Part shown: piece after piece, positions 35,207 to 49,100 of the stretch
Layout: each line of letters starts with the position of its first letter
Numbering within the stretch: position 1 is the stretch's first letter
Assembly (NCBI GenBank): GCA_003342815.1
Contig: PTEX01000196.1
Location: forward strand, 411,196 to 475,195
DNA length: 64,000 bases
Origin: Eudromia elegans
Lineage: Eukaryota > Chordata > Aves > Tinamiformes > Tinamidae
Direction of reading: 5' to 3'
Notes under the pieces: generated by a model
Database searches by the model: none
What the model saw: the letters and a program-made list of their open reading frames with translations, nothing else
What the model was told of the DNA's origin: nothing
Program-made: the position numbers and the translations under genes

Positions 35207-38200
35207 AGAGGAGACCACAGATATGCCAATCTCAGCCTATCTTCTATTTATCAAACCTAAGATTAGGGCTCCTCAACTCATGCCAGCCCGGACACCAGAA
35301 CTCAAATTGTTCTTCAAGCCTAAGAAATATCATACGTTTCTGATCTTAATGAATGCTCAACTTGCTGCTTTACAAGGCATGTAGCAGAGAAGGTTTTCAA
35401 ACCTCCTCCCTTAATATTGTTCTATTTCTACTGTATTCCATGCTCCTTTAGCCTGGATTCTTTATTTTTATTGGTATCACTATTGTGAGATCATATTTAG
35501 AAGCTTGTTTTGGGTCAGATTCCTGTTTCTGCATTGAATCAGTCTTCTAGAATCTCTTAATGGTGACTACTAAGTGGCAGTTTTCTTCCCTTGCTTCCTA
35601 TTCCCCTCAACAGTTAATTTTCTTCTTAAAATTTTGATAGGAAAGTATTAAGAACAGTTTTAAAAAGAAAGAAGAATACCAAATATTAAAGCAATTAAGC
35701 AATTTAAAATATTTACGTTAGTCTTCTATTTGAGAGAGTAAAATGCATTTTCAATATGGGAAATTTCCATACAAAATTCAAAGATGTTCAGAAAACTTTT
35801 AGACATAAATTTGGAGAGGATTCTTAGGAGACTTTTGAGCCAAAGATAACAAGTGTTGATACTTTTATTTTACAGACCTTGTTGATCCTTTCTGACATTT
35901 CTAGGGAATATACTTTCATTTCACTTGTTCCATATAAAAAGACAAAGGTAGCCTTCCCTTTTCTGAAATTAGTAGGTCATTTTTTTTTCCAATAGTGAAA
36001 TAGTTTTTCCAACCAGATTACTAGTTCAATAGTGACTGTAAGAGAAGAAATATTAAGTGTTTGGCATCTAGAAGATTTTAAGGAGAAAAATGCTCCAAAC
36101 TGAAATAATTATAGCATCAAGTATTTAAAATTATTTGTTTTATTTCTTATGTATCCATTCAATGAATGAGAAAAGTATTTTAAAAATATTTTAACAAATC
36201 GAGTATGCACTAACTTTTGTTTTATAGAAATATATATATGTAGTTCCACATAGGAAGTTAGTATTACACTCTTTTATTACCACGTATGTTTTTGTAAAAC
36301 CTGAGATAACACATAAGCCTTCAGAGGTCAGAAGTTTCTAAATGGAAAAAGTTTTTGCCAGATCACAAAGAACTCCTTTGCAGAGTTTCAACCATCTGTC
36401 TCTTCCTGTGGAAGCATCAGCTAATTAAATATAAAATTGCAAACATTTCTTAGAATGTTTATTTTTTCCCACTGCCTTTTCAACCAATGCATCCAGTTTT
36501 GCACATTGAGTTAAGTTGAGCAATCCCTTACTTGACAATAGTACTAGAGAAATGAATGGTGGCAGGTATATTGTAAATTAAATACTTGAAAGGGAACTAT
36601 ATTTTAGAATCTGACCCAAGAGACTGACCTTTTCATGTCAATGTTTTCCAAAATTTGCCTGTATTGGAGCTTAGGCCTGTACAATAATGCATGAATGCTT
36701 AATTTTACAGGAGTTAAAAGGAGTTTGAATAGCTGTTTTAAAGTAAAGGTAAGGTACTTGAAAGTAGATAAGTTTAGGTAGCATTTCATATTCCAACTGC
36801 TTCAATGGAAATCAAAAATAAGAGTTTTACATTTTGTGGTGTAGATGTTTTAGGTCTTCATCTTCCAATGAGGAAAAGCTATATGGAGCAATAATTTGCA
36901 CTTATACTTGAAAATACTTTTTCCTGAGAATCGAATGAGTTATTACATTGACTAAAATATACTAGTTAGATTTTCTTTTTATTTTGATGGTATTGTGAAT
37001 GTTACTGTGAAAATCTATCTCCCACATAGCCACTGGGAAAGGAGTTGAGTGCGATTTCTGTAATGGACATTTTATGTTTGATAGGTTCTCTCTCTGTGTC
37101 TCCATCTCTGTCTTTTAAGGATGAAAAATATCTTTTTTAAAAACACAGATTTCTACAAGATTTCTTAGGTCAATAGTGATTAGATTTTTTTTGTATATAT
37201 TTTTTAAAAAGCAGAGAGAGAAGATAGACTTGAAACAACCTTTGCCTATCATCTGTCATCATAGGACTGAGAACTCCTTCTTCTCTTCTCTGGATTGAGA
37301 TTGAATAAGACAGGACAGGAGTTTTAAGTCATGTTTTCAGGATCACAGGAAAGTGCTCCATCTCTCCCCTATTTGGTCCCCTGGGACTTCTGTTGCTTAC
37401 TCTGAATCTTGTTGGTCTCATCCTGATGCTGAATGGAATAATGTTAAAATGTCCCCATTCTTGTAGAATTGTACAACCATTTCCTGCTCAGTTCTACCCT
37501 CAGCCTCTAACTTTGTTCACTGAAGCTGGTGTTCCACATGTTCTCTTTGAGGAAAGATCATTGATGTATTAAGAATAATTTGGTGAGAACAATGTATCCT
37601 TTTAACTAGGGGCATATGCAATTTGTTCTTGTTGTTGTATCGTAAGGATTTTAACCTTTAAAATGCAGTGAGTCACTGTTGAGTGCTTGCAGATATTTCC
37701 ATAGTAGATTCTGCTAGGCTTCAGCCCTGGCTCAGAGCCAAGAGCAGCAGTGTGAGTAAAAGGCTTATGTCTTGTCTTATTACATTTATGGCCCTAGAAA
37801 ATCAAAACTAATAATTTGAGATAAAAGTACAGCAGGTAAGGCAAATACACTCCACATGTCTTGTGGAGTATTTTTTAACTTAGTGCCCTTCACACACTGG
37901 AAGCAATAATGTAGGCATCCTAATGAATCTGATTGTATGCAGTAATTTATAACGATGAAATATTTTAGCCTCTAAACTTGACTTTTTGAAATGTGAGTAG
38001 AATGAAAATAAAATGAAGAGGAAAAGAAAAGGAAGCTATAACATTTCATCTTTAGACTTTTTTTTTTGTATCTGATCTGGATCTGCTATGGGCCTGCAAT
38101 ATCTGTAACTTTGGGTTCTGTGCTGTGCTGCTTTCAGCTCCTGAGCACTTATTAAACAAATAACAATTTATATTTCTGCTCTGTTTTATAGCCTTCAGAA

Positions 38201-39359
38201 GTAGTATTGCCCTTTGATCAAAAGAAAAAAATATTTTTTTTTGCTCACAACCCACCAAATAAAACTTAAGGAATTATGTGGGTGGCTCATAATTTTGAAT
38301 CACCTTTAATCTGGAAAGACAGATTCTCACCAAATAGCTCTGGGTGTACCTTCTTTGCCTGTATGAACTGCACTTCATTGTGGTCCTTAAACTTGAAGGC
38401 AGATCATGAAGCCTTTCAGATTCTTTTCATTTTTCAGACTGCTTACTTTAAGATATTTTCTTAAGGCAGAATTACTATGTGTGCAGAGTCTTGAACAGCT
38501 AAACTTAATGAGAAGTAGCAACTGATCTTTATAGGCAAAGAGATAAAGATCACAATATCTGAAATTTTAAAAGCTAAATTCTCATCTTATCACAGAAACA
38601 CTAGTAGAATAAATGCTTTGGCTAAACTTTGAATATTTGCGTGATCAGTAATTCATCTTCACTTTTATGCCTTCCCAAAACCTTTGCGTACACACTCTCT
38701 TATGTTGCATCATGGTATATCAATAATAATAATGACACCTTTTTCAGTTGTAAACATTCAAAGTTTTCCATTATGCTCATTTAGATAAAAACTTGGGTTT
38801 TCTCCTGTGCATTTGAAAGACTTTTTTTTGTTGTTTTTTCTTTGTGTGTGAGTTTTTTGTTTTGTTTGGTGACACTTAAAACCTAATTCAGAACTGTTCT
38901 TTCAGGAGTTTCCCATCTCATTTTAGAACAGTGATATCTTTATTCTAACACTATTGTCACTTTCATTAGATAGTAAAAGAAAAATCTGTGCAACTTTTCT
39001 TTCTCCTTTTATTAATTTTTGTTAGTCATGGCTTAGTTTTTGTTTTGATTTTTTTTCTTCTGCTCCTCTGTCACTCTCCTCCTTCTAACCTAATTATTAG
39101 CACATTTCTGGGAAAAGGCAGGATTCAATTATTGTAGTGACATAAGGCTTGAAAACCAACACAGCTAGTACTTATTTGCATGATGACTTATTTCCAGTCT
39201 TTGTTTTAAACTTTGAGAGCTTGAACGTGGTTTGTACTCGTACTTGTTTGGAAGGGAAAAGAACTTCCTTTTCACTGGAGGCTTACAGGAAATATATCCT
39301 GAGTAACTCCTTCTGCTGAGAACAGGAAATAAACATGGGAACTGACCTCTTAGCTTGGG

Positions 39360-39545
39360 TAGGAGCGCACCATGAGAATCGAAGACTATGAATCATCCCC
39401 GTCATAAATGCAGTGGTGGACTGTGACGTCTCACAGCTACGGAGTGTAATTCCAGATCAGGGATCTTGCTGACGAACATCAGCCAGAAGCAAACTTTTGT
39501 GGAGAGCAAATAGATACGACTGAGGGGCTCTATGACGCTGGAAGT
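39360..39545. promoter_or_regulatory. CpG-bearing patch with a CRE-like palindrome (tentative)
   Basis: About eight CpG dinucleotides occur in 185 bp, well above the surrounding CpG-poor DNA. Within it CTGTGACGTCTCACAG (39421-39436) is an inverted repeat with 6-bp arms and contains TGACGTCT, close to a CREB/ATF half-palindrome. This might be a small regulatory element or an untranslated exon, but no transcript evidence is available from sequence alone. Confidence 0.25.
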
Positions 39546-42500
39546 GATATTTTGCAGAAGAGAAAGAGAGAGAGAGAAAAGAAACCAGCACAGATTTAAT
39601 TTTGCTGGGGAAATTCTGATTCATAGACACTGAGACTTTAGGGGACAGATCACATTTGAAAAGAGTGCTTTTGTAAGCATGCAGGTTTAGGTGAGCATCC
39701 TCATCTACAGAAATGGATATCTGATCCAAGATATCTCCCTCCCTCGTAGCTCTTTGTAGAGCTTCAGAATTTTCTTAAGTATAATGAAAAAAATGCGCAA
39801 ATTAACATTGACTTTGCTACTTTGGTCCATATTTGTTGCCAATTCCTCTCATTAATACATAAATTTAGGTGCAAATGTACATACATTTTATACATTTCTG
39901 GGCAGGTTTTGTCCAGATTTATACAAATAGATACTTTGTATGAGCTTGGTATGAACTTGGTATGAGGTATGACCTCCATATTTTACTGCAAAACACATTA
40001 ATGTGCTGCATTATGAACTTATTTTTTGTGTATTTTCCACCTATAGATAAATCTATAGAAATGAAGTATGCCATCTGTAGTGATGAGATGAACCAGATGA
40101 GGTGAGAATATCCCTTTTTATAAGTGATTAAAAAAGGTCATCTTAGAATTTTGAGTTGTATTTCTTCATTTAAGAACATGCTAGTTGATCACATGCCTCT
40201 TCTGAAGACTTTGACTAAGTAACATATTTTGACTTAGTCATTAGTTTTTGACATATCTTCACTGATAAGTGAATTTAACCCTTCCCTCCCACCCTCTAAA
40301 AGCATCTGCCTAGGGCCACATCTCTTAAATAAGAAACAGCAAGAACAAGGCAAGCATATTTCCTCCAAATTCTCTTCCGCCTTCTAATTGCTTTGAGTTT
40401 GGAGATTTTCTGGCCCTGTTTAGTTTAGTTTCTCTCACTGGAATTCTTTTGGGAGTACCTTTCTGATTTCTTCTGCAACCTTGGAAATTTTTTCAAAGCC
40501 ACAATATTCTGTGACTGGGAGAATAAGAAGCCTGTTTCTTTATATGAAGGAGAACCTGATTTTTCATTTGTTCTGCCATTTTTAGCTGATTTTTAACCCA
40601 GATATGTCAATGATCTTACTTACAATCTTGGGAGAGGAAGGAGAATATCTAGAGACACAACAACTTAGGTTATCTTTGTTGCCCAATGGAACATGTCATG
40701 TAATTATCTTTCTGAATTCAACATTAGATACTCTGAACTGCATCCAAAGTAAGATGCTTAACTTATCCAGGGTGCTTTTTCCTTGAGCAAGGGGGAAAAG
40801 CATGAACATCTTGCATTGATGTTTCTGAGCCTCTTCTCTTTTCTGGAGATAAATGCTTTAGCTGAGACTAAAATAGTAGTAAAAGCAAATCAAATTCAAA
40901 ATTTGTACAAGAACACAGAAACATAAGGGGTATGAACTTTGTCTTCCTCAAAGAAGGAAACAACAGAAGCCTGAGGTAGAAAGGTAAAGCGAATATTTCT
41001 CTAAATGCTTTACAGAGAAAACTAGACTCTTGGGATTCAGAAATGACTCTTCCCCACTCTTTTCATCATAAAACTTCATTACACACAATACCGTGTTTTA
41101 AAAATACATTTGCTTACTTTCAAGATTGTTCTTTCAATTTCTTTTTTAGAGGGTCTGGAAAATAAAAACATACTTTAATGTATTGGCCAGAAGATGAAAA
41201 AAGAATGGACACATAATATTTTCAAAAAACTATTAGTTGCTCAAAACAATTTGATGTTTTGGGTGTTTTTATTTATGTTTTTTGAACTTGGATGCAAAAT
41301 TCACATCTGGGACAGCTTACCATGACAACCTATTTAATTATTTTAATCCTTCCTTTACTTTGCTGACATCCTAATGTTTTCAGCTCATCTACTTTGACCA
41401 CTTCAGATTTCTCAAATTTGCTAGCTAAAATGTCAGAGTGCAGAAACATTAGACTTTCAAACTAGCAACTTTAGAACTTTTAGGCATTTTAGAACTTTTT
41501 CTTTGCTTTTCCTTTGTATCACATCAAAAATTAAGTATAAAATTTAGGAGTGCAATGTGTTTGCTGTGGAAATATACAGGCAATTAAATGGTTAATTCAA
41601 AGAGGAATTTTTTTCAAGACATAAGTGCATAAAGAGGGCTCTCCTTTAGTGATGAAAATCTTTTAAACCATATGCTACTCCCACTGTCCTGTGTAAATGC
41701 TCTGCTTGTAACTATATGCAAGCAAGCATTCTTTCCATATTGTGCAGTTTTAAATACCTTCTTTAATACCCAGTGTAGGCTTCAGTTTATACAATACAGA
41801 CAGCAGTATAGAGGGACAGTATAAACTATGCTTTACGTTACTTTGACTTATGTGGGATTTTTTTTTCCTGACTATATTAGGAAAAAATATCTTCTATGTA
41901 ATAAAATGACTTATTTCAACTTCGTGACCAATCTCACTAAACTCTAGTGTAAAGCTGGGGAAAGAGTGAGGTGTTTCTGAGGGCTTCTGTAAAATATTTT
42001 AAAGGGAATTGCTTTGATCAAGCCAGTGTATATAATCTTTTATTTTTCTACTTTATCTATCTAGAGAGAAACACAGAGAGAGAAAGTATTAAAGCTCAGT
42101 GATTTATGTTACTGTAGTGAAGTCAAATTCTTACCTGCCATCTTAACTTACAAAATACTTCTGTATAAAATACTTTCTGTATCATTATTCAGATTATAAA
42201 TCATGATCTTCTAAAAAACAGCAGAAGATTATCACTAGATTTGGACGGTAGTGATCAAGAATTTTGAATTATTTTCTCTCTGAGCCATGTATTTGTGTGT
42301 GTGCTTTCCTAATAAAGTAGATTAAAATGTCATGATAGTGTTTTGAGCATGAGGCTGAGACTATGAAAAAATGTACTATTTTCCACAGTGTAAAAAATTT
42401 CTGACAGGAAAGACTCCGGTGTGCTGCTCCATTTTTATCAGAACAAATGTAGGGAAATTGAGCGTTGGACTTCAGAACAATCACATGTGCTATATAAAAG

Positions 42501-42614
42501 ATGGGGGAAAATATCCATTTGTCATTGTCAGCCTGTACAGACAGGCTTTTGTTGATCATTCCTCTTTCAAAATAAGTACATATTTATCTTTCAGTGACAT
42601 AGTACCAATGACTA

Positions 42615-42901
42615 AAGGTTGTTTTAATAAATTTTTAAAGATGTTCAGTGTTGAAGACTCTACAGTCACTCCAGGCAATATGCTCCAATATCTCACTATG
42701 CTTTTTTAAGATTAATTACCTCTCTTCCTCTGCAAATTTGATCAACATCTTTCTTTTTGCAACTTAAATAGATTACTGCTTATGCTTTCTAACATGGAAA
42801 AGAAAAATTCCTGTTTGTAGCAGCCTTTTACATATTTGAAAATTATTGCTATGTATCTCAGTCTCCTCTAAATTTCTTTAATTTCTTTCAATCTTCTCTT
42901 C

Positions 42902-42904
<3 letters not shown>
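42615..42904 (-). mobile_element. old CR1-like LINE fragment
   Basis: On the minus strand this resembles the ORF2 C-terminal region of an ancient CR1 lineage: a GAGGAGACTGAGATACAT block, a region corresponding to an AGGCTGCTAC segment, and a final block with CATCTTTAAAAATTTATTAAA (the KIFKNLLK-like end). The sequence is strongly diverged and has no open frame. The 3' tail is not identifiable. Confidence 0.65.
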
Positions 42905-42965
<61 letters not shown>

Positions 42966-42966
42966 N
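42905..42966. repeat. 61-nt poly-T run ending in an ambiguous base
   Basis: Sixty-one consecutive T (42905-42965) followed by N at 42966. This is by far the longest homopolymer in the window. The N suggests that sequence reads failed here, so the true length is uncertain. Confidence 0.95.
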
Positions 42967-43160
42967 GGCACCATTTCCTTCTATCATAATGGCTGGAAAA
43001 AACCTTTAAGATCATCGAGTCACTGTAACCACTATGCCTGCTAACCTATGTCTCTAACTGCCTCATTACATGTTTCATGAATACTGCCAGGGGCAGTAAA
43101 ACCACTGCTTCCCTGGACAGCCTGTTCCAATGCTTCACCACTCTTTCCCTGTAGAAACAT
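42967..43160 (-). mobile_element. CR1 LINE 3' end fragment, second type
   Basis: Minus-strand CR1 3' end. Read on the plus strand it shows ATAATGGCTGG, CTTTAAGATCATCGAGTC, ACTATGCCTGCTAACC, then CTTCCCTGGACAGCCTGTTC and CAATGCTTCACCACTCTTTC. This matches CR1 3' regions that read ...CAGCCTGTTCCAATGC... in reverse. The minus-strand open frame 43046-43441 includes KHWNRLSREAVV, the CR1 ORF2 tail. It belongs to a different subfamily from the copies at 3, 16 and 33 kb. Beyond about 43160 the similarity fades. Confidence 0.8.
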
Positions 43161-46100
43161 GCTTTCCTTAAGCATGTTAAGCAAAAAAATTTCTGATGCC
43201 TTATAGACAATATATATCCCTTAATCTGTCTTAGATGATGTTTCTCTTCCTGACAACTCCATATTATTGCTGACTTTACTTGGCTTGTGATCATTGCAAA
43301 AATAGTCCTCTTCCTATAATGCTGCTTTTCTTTGCAGTTTTTCTGATGGTAAAATATTAAGCACATTGAGAAGATACAAACAAATCTGGTTATCTGTAAG
43401 TTTGGTTTTCTACATATCTTTACAGTTGGTCTAGATTTCATGAAGCTATCATCATTAATGAAAAGTGCTTCTAGTGCTCAACATAGCACTGTTGAAAAAA
43501 GAAAGTCTTGAATATGTAGCCAAACTCTTGATGTGGTCACATCATTCTGAGTGTGAAGACAGGCTGAAATAATGACTCCAAGAAGCAGAAATCAACATTT
43601 AATCTCATAAGGCTGTGCATTTCCAGAATAATTGCTCTGCTAGGAGACCTGACTCTGTGCGAAGGTGGCATATTAGAAGAAAAAATTGGAGTAGTAATGT
43701 GTACTCATTGCCTTTCTTATGTGGTAGGCTAGCACTAACTTCTAGTGCTGTAGAGTTCAAGTGGTCAGACAATTACTTTTTTTAATAATTGCAGCACATA
43801 TTAATTTCCCTTTTGATAATAGCTCCTGTTAAAACAAATAGCAATCTTCAAAGTACCAAACTAGAAGCTGGAGATGGTTTTCAAGTATATGGTACAGAGA
43901 TGAAAGTACAATAAATAATTATTTTTAGAACTGAAAAGATAGAAGAGGGTTGTTTTTAAGGAGAAGTTTTGATTCTGTGTGATTCATGAATGTTTTCTTG
44001 CAAGATTTTTTGTTTTGTTATGTTTGATGTACAATAACTCAGCAAGGAGGATAGAGGCAAAAATTAAAAGTAAAGCAGACAAAATCTGTTTGAGATCTTT
44101 TTAAGGAAGTGTTCTACTTGCTATGTAAAAGGCTGTACTTGCAGTCTGGGAGAACTATGAGAAGGAGAGTTACAAATAAAATTATACTGGCTATCCCATA
44201 CCTCGACCAAAGCTTTGTAACAAACGTCCTTTTGTTTTTAATCTCTTAATCTCATGACCTGGTTAGCAAGTTTAATTTACCCATGCAAAAAGAGAAAGAA
44301 ACTGCACTTTTTGCTAGTTGCATCAAGTTGAAATTCTTAATTAGAGATTAACCCAATGTTGAACCCAAAATAAAAACGTTCATTAGAAATGAAGGACCTG
44401 AATCTGAATTTGTGGCATCAGGCTTGTTCTGGCACCTCATCTGAATTTTCTATCTTTAAGATTATCTAAAAGCTAAACTAAACTAAAATGGAGACAAGAA
44501 TGCACAATTAACAGAAAAAAAAATATATATTTCAATATATATTTAAATGAGTTGGCCCTTAAGGACTTTACAAAAGGAAAGATCAGCAAATGAAAGCAGA
44601 AAAAAACAGAAAGATAAAGAAAAGGGACACTGAAATTGAGAAGTTAAAGTTACAGTAAGAACTGATAGTGTCTCCAAACGTTTTTCTTTGGGAGCCTTAG
44701 CAAAACATAATGAATCAGCATTTGTTCTCCCTTCTTTTTTCAGGCCATGAAGTCAGTGGTGTGCAACCCTCAAAATGAGTCTGATTAAGTTTCATGTAAA
44801 GGAATTCCTCTGTGAATGTCCTGTGAATGTGCTGCCTTCACACCTGCTGAGCTATGAGAAACATAACAGCTCCTTTCATTGCTCCACTTAAAGCCTGTCA
44901 CAGTGATGACATCATTGCTTCCATAGACATTTTAACTCTAGGCTCTGGAGCCAGCCTTTCAATTGCTTTGTCAGAGAAATATCAGAATATCTTTCAGGGA
45001 TTGTGGTAAGTCACTTGCCAGGTTTGGTGTGTAGTTATCCAGTAGGCTGCTGGGCTTCTCCAGCAATGCCCATAAGCTCTTCTCTGTTTTCCAGGCAGTT
45101 TTTAGATGGGGATGGGTCTTTCATGAACACTGACTGTACGGTAATTTGAACCCTACCTAAACTTCTCCAATACCTTGGGCATTTGAGTCTCAAAGGCAGG
45201 GTATGCAAGACTTCTCAAAACCTCAAACAATGAACACCACAGATGGCCTTAGTGCAGCGTGAGTTTTCAACTTTCTGAGTAAGCAAAATAAAAAAAAATC
45301 TTTAAGTGAGAATTACGAGTACAGATCAACAACAGTGTATTATTCTTGGTTCTCTCAGGACATCTTTGTTCATTGTTGCTTTTGAAACTGTGAAGAGTAG
45401 GAAGAAGACTGAGTATGGGAAAGAGGGGCTGAGGAAGAATGTGGGAGATGGCCACATCCATCACATCTTGTCTGAACTTCAGCTTTTAAATTAGGACTAG
45501 ATTAAAAAAATGATTCTCTCACTGTGCATTTCTGACGGCACAGTATTTTCTGTTCTTTTCCTTGTCTGTTTGCCAATAGCAATTGAGGGAAACTTATTAT
45601 TAAAACTTCAGCATCATTAAGAATTCATTTCCAGAAAATACATAATTTAGATCACATGAGAAAAAGGAATTTCTTGCTGAGAAATACAGATTTTTTTTTG
45701 CTTAACTATCTCACAAATAAATGAAAGCAACAGAGGTAGCAGTGGTAAAGTAGGAATTTAAATAACTATTGGAATTAAAACCATTAAATCCTTACCTGTG
45801 CAAAATGCTGTTGCCAGTTTATGACCATGTATTTACTTTTTTTTTTTTTTTTTTTAAAACATATCTATTCCCTTTGCTAATTGGAGCTGAAGGGAGCAAT
45901 GGTGATATACATATCAAACACTTAAGAGCAAGAAGGTGCTCTCAAACACAGGGATATGTGTTTGTACTTTGACAGGCATTTGAGGGAAAGGAATGCTGAA
46001 ATTAATTACAACTGTTAGACTACACTTTTATTTGGTGTGATAAAACCAACAATTTAACTGACATAAAAATTGAACTGACAAAACTTTTTCAGTAATTCTC

Positions 46101-49100
46101 TACAAAAGTGCAATCACCTGTGTGCTACGTATTAACAGATAGAAACCATTGTGTCTGTTGCTAGGGCTGTTCCTAGGAGAGGTGAATTCATTTTCAGCCT
46201 CAGTTCCTGAGCAATTCAGTGGCAATGTTTATCAATTCTCTTTTAGATGAGAGAGATGGTTGTAAAGAAACAATTCTGAGAGAAAGTGGTACCTGACAGA
46301 TCCATAGGTGGATTATCAGTGGATTTGAAACACTAACCACAGAGCCCAGGGATGAGCAGAATTTCTAAAGTAGATTTAAAATACCAAAATCTCATAATAT
46401 TTCCAGCAAAATTGTGATAGAATCAATAACGTATTTCACTTCTTAACTCCTGTCTCAATGGCAACTTCAGAATTTAAATAGGAGTTACAGGAGAACTTTA
46501 ATAGGAGTTATGAGTAGAAACATTCTGTTAAATCTGACATGATAATTATTTTCATCAGAGTTGGATCTGAAATAAAACTTCATGTCCATGTATTTTAAAC
46601 TCTGTAAACTAGATTTGAACACTAGAGTTTAACTTCTGTTAGATAACTCTAAAAAAGTTTTTGTGGTCCAAGAATTTGTGACAATCTGAATCTTGACTAG
46701 CAAAAAGCAGTATTTTCAAAGTACCACTGAAACGTGCTGTCATAAAGTCTTAGGGCTAACATAAATGAAGGTGACAGTAAATATTCAATGTGGCTATGAA
46801 TTGCTGTAAGGTTGAAATGTATTGAATAAATGTGTTCATTTACACAGGTTCAGGTAGTAGTCAGAATATGTTAACTGCTGCAGTGCTCCTATACATGGTA
46901 TAGCTCTGTGTTCTATTGAAATTAATGGGCCATTCTCACATATCACATTTACAAGACTAAAAGAACACAAGTGAATTGAATGCATTAGTGGAAGGCATTT
47001 ATGACAATTAGCATTTTAATGTGAATGCTATAACATAACCCATTGATTGCCAGCCTGATAACTCCAGCATAGACATTCTGCACCTGTTGATCTCAAGACA
47101 ATGAAAGTCCTTAGTAATTCCATCCTGACGCCAAAACAGAAGAGCTACAGTGTGTGCAAGCTGCTCTGAATGGACAGCAGTGCTGCTCAGCAGCAAGGCA
47201 AGTCCTTGACTTTAGAGGTGATGCACTAGCTTGAGTTGTGTAAGTTAATAGGAAAAAGCATTACAGACTTGGAAGTGGAGAGAAAAAAAAACAGTGTGAG
47301 GGTAAACCTGATATAACTACTGTAATGAGATTACTAACAATGTAACTAGATTCTGGATAACTTGGCTAGTATTTTTTTCTTTTAGTGTTCCAACTTCAGA
47401 GGCAAACTTACTTGTATAAAGTATAAATAAGTATATGAACTTATGTGGTTTTTGTATCATAGTACTTCTAAAGTGAGCCATATTGGCCTAAAAGCTCTCT
47501 CTCATAGTGTTATTATGTTCTTGTTTATTCCAATTTCCTATTCCCATTCATATTTAATATGTTTAATATATAAGGAAATGTCTGGTTTTCTACAGAAAAT
47601 CCATCTTTGATTAAATTAGCTTTCTTAAACCACAGCATTATTTGAACAAAGGGCTATCTTTTAGCTGAGTGTGAAGTCTGCAATTTCTTCTGAGTTGAAA
47701 ATCCAGTTGATTTTTATTTATTAATGTATCAATGTATGCATGGGGAATGTAGGTGAAATGAAAAACGAAATTCATGAAAAAAATGACATGAAAAATGTCT
47801 TTGTTATTTACTTTAATGATTATTTTGAAAAAAAAATGTTTTTCAAAGCAGCTGGAAGTCTAGATAGAGGTACTCTTTATAGAATATTTGTAGAATAATT
47901 GCTGCTTGTGACACAGGGAGATTCTGCAGGGTGACATATTCTTTTAATGTGATTATTATTTTTCTTGGAGTAGAGATAAAGCTATCATATTTCTTTACAT
48001 GTACAAGCAATAATAACATTGACGTAGTATTTGCGAGAACTTTTTAAATTAGACAACTTAATTCACAGGAATCTTTACATCTTCAAATTATTTTTATGAA
48101 CACTCCAGAATCTGTAAATAAGTAGATATAAAAACAACAAAATAAAACTGACTTTTTTTTTTTCTTGCTATGTGTTTACTAGCAATTAGAAAGGTAATTT
48201 TTTGGGGAAAAAGGTGTACTCAGCTCTATTTCTTTTACTCTGAAAAGGATTTTTTTTCAAACAAAGTTTGGAATTAGATCATGACGCCTCTATTGTCTCA
48301 ATTCCCTGAACACTGCCTGAACTTTTCAGCAGATTCCATTATTTGTCTTCATTCTTGACATATCCACTTTTTTTTCCTTTCTCTTCTGCTTCTGACAGTC
48401 AAGATGGCATTCAGAGGCTTCCTTCATGTGTCACTGCATGCCATGTGTCTACTAGCCATTCGCACCTCTCTTCCTTCTTTTTTGTTCACAGCACGTCTAG
48501 GATTGTATTTCTTTGTCTGTCTTTGGTTTGCATATTCTCACTGCCTTTTTTCTCCATTATTTTTTGTGTGCTGCATGTGAGTTTACAATTTGTAATTTTC
48601 TCCCCTATGTCCTCCTGCCTTTGCACCCATTCATCACCTTCGTCTCATGATGGGAAACTCTGAACTAACATGATCACCACCTGCTGGCAGTAAGCTGCAA
48701 AGCAATAAGGCTGGGTGCATTCCCCTTATGAATTAAAAGTATAGAATTGATGGGGGATTTAACTTTCATTCAAACCCTAACAGCCCCGAGTTGTGACTGT
48801 AGGGCCAGATGAGAGCTGGTGAACTCCCTTGACTTTGTGAGTTTTGCGGTTACAAGCCCAGGCTCTAAGGAGAACGAGGGTCAGATGGTGGCTACTCCTT
48901 GAAGCCCTAAAGATCTCCCTAGGAAGAAGATCACGGCAGCCAAGACCCATGTATTACTGTGCAGGCAATAGGAGAGGGTCATTAGGGTTTACAGGCCAAA
49001 CCCTGACCTTAATTTACAGTAAGGACTTACTCATTGTGGTATTTGGAATACAGTGCAGTAACAGTTGGGTCGAATGGTGTTAGAGAGGCTTACTCATTAC

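Larger units (their letters stand above)
33660..42614. other. single-copy AT-rich DNA, no gene seen
   Basis: No coding region or interspersed repeat recognised. Open frames reach 90 codons without domains. TA-rich microsatellite sequence occurs around 34519-34578, a purine run at 39558-39583, a hairpin at 35.1-35.2 kb and a CpG-bearing patch at 39.36-39.55 kb. Confidence 0.6.

Noticed and set aside
42371-42709. 112-codon plus-strand frame
   Set aside because: Partly overlaps the old CR1 fragment in antisense and has no domain.
48780-49085. GC-richer patch with a 79-codon frame
   Set aside because: No splice pair or domain; an interrupted TTAGGGTTT-like string inside it is a single chance match and not telomeric repeat.
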